A stretch of DNA of 64,000 bases from Amia ocellicauda (taxonomy: Eukaryota; Chordata; Actinopteri; Amiiformes; Amiidae): assembly GCF_036373705.1 (NCBI RefSeq), contig NC_089863.1, forward strand, positions 28,790,227 through 28,854,226, in the 5' to 3' direction. Each line of letters opens with the position of its first letter. The first letter of the stretch is position 1. The notes under the pieces are model-generated. The model was not told the origin of the DNA, ran no database searches, and worked only from the letters and a program-made list of their open reading frames with translations. This document shows positions 57,825 to 64,000 of this stretch, one piece after another. The position numbers and the translations under genes were made by a program.

Positions 57825-59024
57825 CACTCACCTAAAGGATTATTAGGAACACCTGTTCAATTTCTCATTAATGCAATTATCTAACCAACCAATCACATGG
57901 CAGTTGCTTCAATGCATTTAGGGGTGTGGTCCTGGTCAAGACAATGTCTGAATGGGAAAGAAAGGTGATTTAAGCAATTTTGAGCGTGGCATGGTTGTTG
58001 GTGCCAGACGGGCCGGTCTGAGTATTTCACAATCTGCTCAGTTACTGGGATTTTCACGCACAACCATTTCTAGGGTTTACAAAGAATGGTGTGAAAAGGG
58101 AAAAACATCCAGTATGCGGCAGTCCTGTGGGCGAAAATGCCTTGTTGATGCTAGAGGTCAGAGGAGAATGGGCCGACTGATTCAAGCTGATAGAAGAGCA
58201 ACTTTGACTGAAATAACCACTCGTTACAACCGACATATGCAGCAAAGCATTTGTGAAGCCACAACACGTACAACCTTGAGGCGGATGGGCTACAACAGCA
58301 GAAGACCCCACCGGGTACCACTCATCTCCACTACAAATAGGAAAAAGAGGCTACAATTTGCACAAGCTCACCAAAATTGGACAGTTGAAGACTGGAAAAA
58401 TGTTGCCTGGTCTGATGAGTCTCGATTTCTGTTGAGACATTCAGATGGTAGAGTCAGAATTTGGCGTAAACAGAATGAGAACATGGATCCATCATGCCTT
58501 GTTACCACTGTGCAGGCTGGTGGTGGTGGTGTAATGGTGTGGGGGATGTTTTCTTGGCACACTTTAGGCCCCTTAGTGCCAATTGGGCATCGTTTAAATG
58601 CCACGGCCTACTTGAGCATTGTTTCTGACCATGTCCATCCCTTTATGATCACCATGTACCCATCCTCTGATGGCTACTTCCAGCAGGATAATGCACCATG
58701 TCACAAAGGTCGAATCATTTCAAATTGGTTTCTTGAACATGACAATGAGTTCACTGTACTAAACTGGCCCCCACAGTCACCAGATCTCAACCCAATAGAG
58801 CATCTTTGGGATGTGGTGGAACGGGAGCTTCGTGCCCTGGATGTGCATCCCACAAATCTCCATCAACTGCAAGATGCTATCCTATCAATATGGGCCAACA
58901 TTTCTAAAGAATGCTTTCAGCACCTTGTTGAATCAATGCCACGTAGAATTAAGGCAGTTCTGAAGGCGAAAAGGGGTCAAACACAGTATTAGTATGGTGT
59001 TCCTAATAATCCTTTAGGTGAGTG
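57825..59024 (+). mobile_element. Intact Tc1/mariner element (DD36E, Incomer-like)
   Basis: Perfect 29-bp terminal inverted repeats (57825-57853 and 58996-59024, starting CACTCACCTAAAGG) are flanked by TA on both sides (57823-57824 and 59025-59026). The element is 1200 bp and encloses an uninterrupted transposase ORF. It inserted into a (CA)n-(TA)n microsatellite (57792-57824). Identical ends and an open frame point to a recent insertion. Confidence 0.95.
57952..58992 (+). CDS. Tc1/mariner transposase, DD36E type, full length
   Basis: This cut-and-paste transposase excises and inserts the surrounding element at TA sites. Its 346 residues match the family's usual 330-350. Residues about 8-47 form the first helix-turn-helix (ERGMVVGARRAGLSISQSAQ to TTISRVYKEW). 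A second DNA-binding region runs to about 120. The catalytic domain has D155 in VAWSDES, D246 in FQQDNAPCH and E283 in SPDLNPIEHLWD. Thirty-six residues separate D246 and E283, the DD36E spacing of the Incomer group, rather than the DD34E usual for Tc1. The stop lies 3 bp before the right inverted repeat. No frameshift or stop interrupts it, so it may be active, though this is not demonstrated. Confidence 0.92.
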   Translation: MGKKGDLSNFERGMVVGARRAGLSISQSAQLLGFSRTTISRVYKEWCEKGKTSSMRQSCGRKCLVDARGQRRMGRLIQADRRATLTEITTRYNRHMQQSICEATTRTTLRRMGYNSRRPHRVPLISTTNRKKRLQFAQAHQNWTVEDWKNVAWSDESRFLLRHSDGRVRIWRKQNENMDPSCLVTTVQAGGGGVMVWGMFSWHTLGPLVPIGHRLNATAYLSIVSDHVHPFMITMYPSSDGYFQQDNAPCHKGRIISNWFLEHDNEFTVLNWPPQSPDLNPIEHLWDVVERELRALDVHPTNLHQLQDAILSIWANISKECFQHLVESMPRRIKAVLKAKRGQTQY

Positions 59025-60125
59025 TATGTACATATTCACAGTTATACATTGGCTTATGTCATCTCGGGAGCTGTTGCAGAGCAGAGTGAGCAGGTGTCTG
59101 ATCTACCCAAGCTGGGTGAGTGTGTGTTTGTGTGTGTGGTGGGGGGTTGGATGAGGGCAGCCGCGTAGTTGAGCTGTGGTGGGGCCGGGAGCTGGTCCTG
59201 CCATGTGGGGTGTGGGGTTTGGCTGGGACGTGCATGGTTTTCCTGGGTTGCTGTGGGTGCATGTGGCCTATCCTGTGTGTAAGTTGGGGAGGTCTGTGTG
59301 GGTGTTGTGCTCTGGGGGGAGGTGGTGGGGTTCCTAAGACTGGAATGGGGGCTGGCATCTCACTTACTACTATCGTAGTAATTTAATATCGCATATCTCA
59401 TGGAGAACGATAATCGTGGCATCCCTACTGCTCCAATGTTTTCTGTTGCCATAAAATCTGTTTAAATAAAAATGATGTCCAATTGTCGCAACTTGTTGCA
59501 AATTGTCTTTTCTTTATATTTTGGTATGTAATTTGTTGTCTTGTTATATAATATTTGTTTACTGTGTTTCTCTAGCTGAGGTATAGAGGCTCACCCTGTG
59601 ACTGTTTTCTTGGCTTCTTTCCTTTCAGTGTTTTTTCTTTTCTTTACATTGTTTTACTTCTTTGGTCTTCTGTTTGTTGATAGCTTTTATCTTATGATGA
59701 CTATATCTATCTTTCTATTTAGAGATATATGCAAATATATATATGTATATATCATTTCTTTGCATCTTATGTTATATTTCCTGAATTGTATTATATTATG
59801 ATCCCTTTAAAATAAAAATAAACAGAATATTTAATCTTACTTGCTGCCTTTCTCTTACTGTCTCTTTCTCGGTCTCTCCCTTTCCCTCTCCCTCTCTCCC
59901 CCATCCCTTTCTCACCCCCACCCCCTCTCTCGGAGTCCCTCCTCTCTCCACCACTTCTACAATATAGCTGCTCTATGGCTTCAAATGAGTAACTGTGTTA
60001 ATTACAGAGCAATTACAGCTAAGCCCTCCTTCCGCCGTCGTCCCCTCACAGTGACCTGCCTCTAATCACCACTGTGTGACGGCCAGAGCAGTACAATCAA
60101 CTCTGTGGGTTTTCTTCCGTTGCAG
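59025..60125. other. Intergenic region upstream of the last gene
   Basis: This is a GT-rich stretch near 59110-59330, then AT-rich sequence and a C/T-rich stretch near 59860-59950. An AATAAA-like sequence near 59816 follows no recognised gene. Nothing else was identified. Confidence 0.4.
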
Positions 60126-60453
60126 GGCTTTGGTGAGCAGCCAGTGGAAACGAAGGATATAAGAGAGAGAGAGAGAGAGAGAGACGGGGACAGAGACAGT
60201 GTCAGGAGAAGAGCGGTACAACGACACGAGCAAAACAGGTAGAAGAATACCCCAATTAAGAAAACAAGGGAAAGGTGGCATTTAGATCGACCACATATTT
60301 TGGGATAGCAGGATCAAGGACCCAGAGACTACTGCACATATCTTCTGCGTGGAGCTCTAAACGCTCGGACACTGCTGGAGAGAGGGGTCACTGACTGGAC
60401 TGGACTCGACAGCTGCACAGTCACTGACCAGACTGGACAACAAGAGAGACGGG

Positions 60454-60485
<32 letters not shown>

Positions 60486-61326
60486 GACACATAGTTGCAA
60501 CTGGCAGGGAGAGAGAGAGGAGGAGGGCACAGGAAATTTAAAACCACAAGAGCAGCAGATTGTGCCCGAAGCAGAAAGAGACGAAAAGAAAGTGACGTCA
60601 AGCAAAGAAAAAGAAAAAGAGAAAAAAAGAAGTTAAAACAAAGACGACACATCGCCTCCTCCTCCTCTTCCTCACCCAAGGCAGCAAACTACATACACAC
60701 ACACATACATACTCCAACACACTCACACTGACATTCAGCCCCAAAACGGACACACAGAACCCTCAACACGGTCCAGATGTGTGGTCCAGCAGGCCCTGGC
60801 CAGCTGTTACCTCCGTATAACTTGAGCATTGCACAGCTTTCACCATGACTATAATGGTCAGTCACCAGAGATCTGTCTGGGAGCAGCCGGACACCTAGGG
60901 GGCAAATCTGGACATTGTTCTAAGCTGTGGAATTTATTCGTTCACAAGTTTTCTGGAAGCTTTTGTCTTCATTAAATTTTTCTGCAAGATTACAGCTCCA
61001 CCGTCTGGATTTACAACAGCATTTTAATCACAAACTGTTTTTATTTTTTTCCTTCCTACATTTCAGGAGAGAATTGGAACGTTCTGTTTTGTTTTTCCAC
61101 ACTTTTGACAATTTGGATTTATTCATTCTGGTTTTGGCTGGATTATTTTGGTTTGTTTGTTTGTTTGTTTGAAGAACCATCAAGCAATTGTTTGTATATA
61201 GCTCCTTTTGCGTGGCAACCCTAATTCTATATATTATTGCATTTCCTGTGCTGAGCCAACTGATCGGACAGGGAGTGGTCTGTGGTTTGCCTGTGTGGCC
61301 ACTCTGCGGTCGCTTAACTAGACACA
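60126..61326 (+). other. Probable 5' UTR of the last gene
   Basis: The acceptor TTCCGTTGCAG ends at 60125 and CATTTCAG at 61066 with a long T-rich tract; a possible donor GTAGAA starts at 60239. The leader may thus be 60126-60238 joined to 61067-61326. A (GA)n run (60161-60183), a (CA)n run (60462-60485) and a (GTTT)n run near 61153 are present. An in-frame TAA at 61315-61317 shows that the ORF begins at the ATG at 61327. Confidence 0.4.
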
Positions 61327-63827
61327 ATGGACTTGAGTGACCAGTGCTTGCCCGCCACCGGAAAGGACAGTGGGGTCCTGGCTCAGCCCACGTCCTTGAC
61401 CACCAAGGCCCCAGCAGGGAAGGGAGTGTCCCCCCGTTTCTTAATCCGATCTGCCAAGTCCTACTTGGAGAATGATGACTTCCGGACCCGGCAGAGCAAC
61501 CTTCACACACTGAGGAGTGTTTTTGAGGCTGGCGGCACCCCTTCCTCCCTGGGGGAGTTAGGGGAGAGGGTCAGTGGCAGGAAGGAGAATGGGGAGCGAG
61601 GAGCACCTGTCCCTGCCCAACTCAGCCCATCCCTCCCACCTGCTGCCACCCCCTCCAGAGCAGGGGGGAAGGGGGGGATTGGGGGGCTGAAGAGGAACCA
61701 CAGCATGGGCTCCCTGAGGTCTGGGCAAGGGGGTAACTACAACTCCAACCCCAAGACAACCACCAACGCCATGCCAAACACAAACCCTAACCCCAAGACC
61801 AACACCAACACCATTGCCACCCTAAACACAAACCCTTTCCCTAAAACCAACACCAACCTCAACACAAACCCCAACTCCAAGACCAACACCGACGCCACCC
61901 CAAACGCCACCCCAAACACCACCCCCAACCCCAATCCCAACACCAAACTCAACATCAACAGCAGGCACAACACCACAGACCCCACCACGGACTGCCGCCC
62001 CTGGAGACTGGCCTACCAGAGTCGTAGCAAGAGCCTGGACATGCGGGAGGGCAGTGGGCTGGAGGCAGCACCTGGGTCCAGGGTGGGGGGAGGTGTGGGA
62101 CTTGGTGGGGTGCGTGGCCTGAGCCAACCATTGTGGCCCTGGGAGAGAGGAGACAGCAGCTATGTGCGCTCAGCAGGGAAAGCAGAACTGAGGAGCTGTG
62201 GCAAGGAGGGGCTGGTGGTAGGGCCAGAGGAGAGGAGAGACGGGAGGAGCCGAATCCTGCTGGTGGTGGAGCACTCTGGCAACAGCCCCTCCCTCCCTGG
62301 CCGCATCAAGCCCAGCTCGGACTCGGAGCCGACATGTCCCAAGAACGGCCTCTTCCCCTGGCAGCCACAGCCCCCCAGCTTCCCCCTCTCCCACACTGGG
62401 CCTACCAGTGGCAGCGCCCCACCCCAGAGCCTGATGGGAGGGGAGCTTGGGGGGGTGCGGAGCCTGGCCAGAGGTGGGGGGCACCTCAATAGTAAAGATA
62501 ACGAGAAGGAGAACAGACACGGCACCCCCAGACCCAGGCAGCCCCCCCCGGTGTCGAACAAACCTACCCCCTCCATGGGGACGGGGAGCCCGGCTTGGAC
62601 TGTGCCCTCCCTGCTGCCCCAGCCCCAGCCTGAGCCATTGGTGCCAGAGAGGGGCCCCACACGCACGTTCTCCAAGGCTGGGGACAGGAGAGAGGAGGTT
62701 CTGTCCTGGCAGACGCAGCGAGGGCCCCAGGAGGTGTTCACAACGGAAATTGTGTCCCGTAGTAACGCTTTGGAATCCAAGCAGGAAGGAGTGGGAGAGG
62801 TGACCCCTAAAACTCAGGCCTTCTCCTTTTCTTCCTCCTCTTCCTCTTTCACTTCCAGGCCCGAAGGAGGGAAGGGGGGGGGCAGTCCCGTCCATCTTGG
62901 CAGCCTTTCTGGCTCGGTGCGGAACAGAATTCATCGGTTCGAGACGCTAGCCCAGCAGAGCCAGGGTCCAAGACCTGGCCAGCCCACAGACCGGCGCCCC
63001 CTGGGCCAGACCTCCTTCTCCACCTTCCCCTTCTCCCACTCGTGGGGGGGGCACGCTGTCTCCGAGCCCGAGCCATCCCGTAGCAGCCCGGCCGTGCAGA
63101 AGAGCGGCTCTGACAGTGCGCTTGGAGACCGCAGGGAGAGGGAGAGGGAGAGGCAAGGGACTGGCAGGGAGCAGGGGAGTAGGGGCAGGCCGGAGTGGAG
63201 GAGGGGGGAGGACGAGAGGAGGAGGGCGGGCTGGTTGCGGTCAGTGTCGATGGACAACGGCAGCCGTGGGAGGAGAGAGGAACCCATGTCAAGAAGAGGA
63301 AAAGGAGTAGGGGGAGAAACTGTGGCGCCCCTCCCCACAGAACCCCAAGCCGCCCCACGTGGATATGTCCTGCCCAGGGCCCAGGAGGAGGACCAGTTTG
63401 ATGTCCTGAAACTCAGCCACCTGCAACCCCCCCAGGAGGCCCCTGCTGCACTCCCAGAGCCCTCCACAGCCCAGGCAAGCGCCACCTCCAACAGCAACAA
63501 TTACAACAACAACAACAACAACAACAACGCTCTCCCCAGTAACTCCTTCCCCGACTCCCATGCCGGTGCCAGGTGGGCTCCAGTGGTGTGCGGCCCTGGC
63601 TCCCCTCTCTCCCTGCCACACATGGCAATAATCGAGCCCCCTGTTTCTCAGCCCGACCGCTCCACCTGGGCGCGTTGGAGCTCGGAAGAGGAGGACTCGG
63701 ACGACTCTGACGACTCGGACACAGACGTGTACGAGGACTCTGAGAACTGTGACTACGACTCTGACTCCTCCTCCGTCACCATCACCAGCAACATGAGCCA
63801 ATCGGATCGCCGCAGTTTCTCCATGAG
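61327..63827 (+). CDS. Large Ser/Pro/Gly-rich protein, first coding exon (partial); possible IL16-like
   Basis: One exon encodes 833 codons and two bases, then a good donor (AG/GTAGGT) at 63828; the TAG at 63829 is intronic. The start is fixed by an in-frame TAA 12 bp upstream. Order: FLIRSAKSYLENDDF with SNLHTLRSVFEAGG (residues about 39-70); an Asn/Thr/Pro repeat (137-221); long disordered Pro/Ser/Arg regions; SVRNRIHRFETLAQQ (530-544); an Asn run (about 720-733); and an acidic EEEDSDDSDDSDTDVYEDSE block (from about 787), then SQSDRRSFSM at the edge. No folded domain is complete. The RIHRFETL motif resembles the RISSFETF linker of pro-interleukin-16, whose PDZ domains follow an acidic/Ser region. 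Alternatively it may be an actin/PP1-linked scaffold such as a neurabin relative. The name is not certain. Confidence 0.7.
61735..61990 (+). repeat. Coding Asn-Thr-Pro minisatellite
   Basis: Irregular repeats of codons for NTNPNPKTNT-like units (AACACCAACCCC-type DNA) encode residues about 137-221 of the last gene. The tract is likely to vary in length between individuals or species. Confidence 0.8.
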
Positions 63828-64000
63828 GTAGGTGGGAGGTCAAGGGGACGGGTGAGGCTTCGTGAGGTCAGGGTAGGGGGTCAGTGTAAGCCTCAGGGGT
63901 GGGGTTAGAGTTAGGTTAGGGATGGGGGAGTCAGGGTGGAGTCAGATTAAGGTCCCATGGATTAATCTTAAAGATGAATTGGCGGCTGGTGGCTCAGGAT
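63828..64000 (+). other. Start of intron of the last gene
   Basis: This begins GTAGGT and is G-rich with GGTTAGGG-like repeats (63860-63930). It runs off the window, so later exons are not visible. Confidence 0.6.

Noticed and set aside
61735..61990. CRISPR-like spaced repeats
   Set aside because: The pattern is an irregular coding minisatellite without constant repeats or unique spacers, in a eukaryotic gene.
62160..62934. Antisense ORFs of 206 and 254 codons in the last gene's exon
   Set aside because: These are shadows of a GC-rich coding exon with few stops on either strand; no start context, family match or splice evidence.

Overview
This window is vertebrate nuclear DNA, most likely from a ray-finned fish. 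Genes are split into many short exons with GT-AG introns, there are long microsatellites and homopolymer runs, and fish-type Tc1/mariner, hAT and LINE copies sit in introns and between genes. The species cannot be named from the sequence; teleost versus non-teleost is also open.

Four protein-coding loci are supported. (1) TUFT1 (tuftelin), plus strand, 510-14007: 12 coding exons, 398 codons before the stop. (2) The C1orf43/NICE-3 orthologue, minus strand, 20720-16619: 7 coding exons, 252 codons. It is tail-to-tail with TUFT1 and head-to-head with UBAP2L. (3) UBAP2L, plus strand, 24793-51078: 26 constitutive coding exons giving about 1132 residues, plus two in-frame cassette exons. A CpG-rich divergent promoter of about 1.1 kb lies between loci 2 and 3. 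(4) From 61327, a large first coding exon (834 codons, open into the window edge) of a Ser/Pro-rich protein. It has a short motif resembling the linker of pro-interleukin-16, so an IL16-like PDZ protein is a tentative suggestion. All splice junctions given were checked by hand for GT/AG and for reading phase.

TUFT1, C1orf43 and UBAP2L all lie in human 1q21, so this is a conserved syntenic block. HAX1, which follows UBAP2L in human, is not seen downstream here.

Mobile DNA: a decayed Tc1 with long inverted repeats fills nearly all of the last C1orf43 intron. A 1.2-kb hAT-type non-autonomous element with a perfect 8-bp target duplication lies in UBAP2L intron 6. A 5'-decayed LINE ends within about 10 bp of the donor of UBAP2L exon 13. 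Six copies of two related short repeats lie in UBAP2L introns, all in one orientation. A second LINE remnant and an apparently intact Tc1/mariner element, with DD36E spacing as in the Incomer group, lie between UBAP2L and the last gene.

No wholly new biological system was recognised. The most interesting points are the candidate IL16-like gene, a polyalanine cassette exon and other alternative-splice signals in UBAP2L, a tandem triplication covering the C1orf43 stop codon, a predicted upstream ORF whose stop abuts the UBAP2L start, and the intact DD36E transposon.
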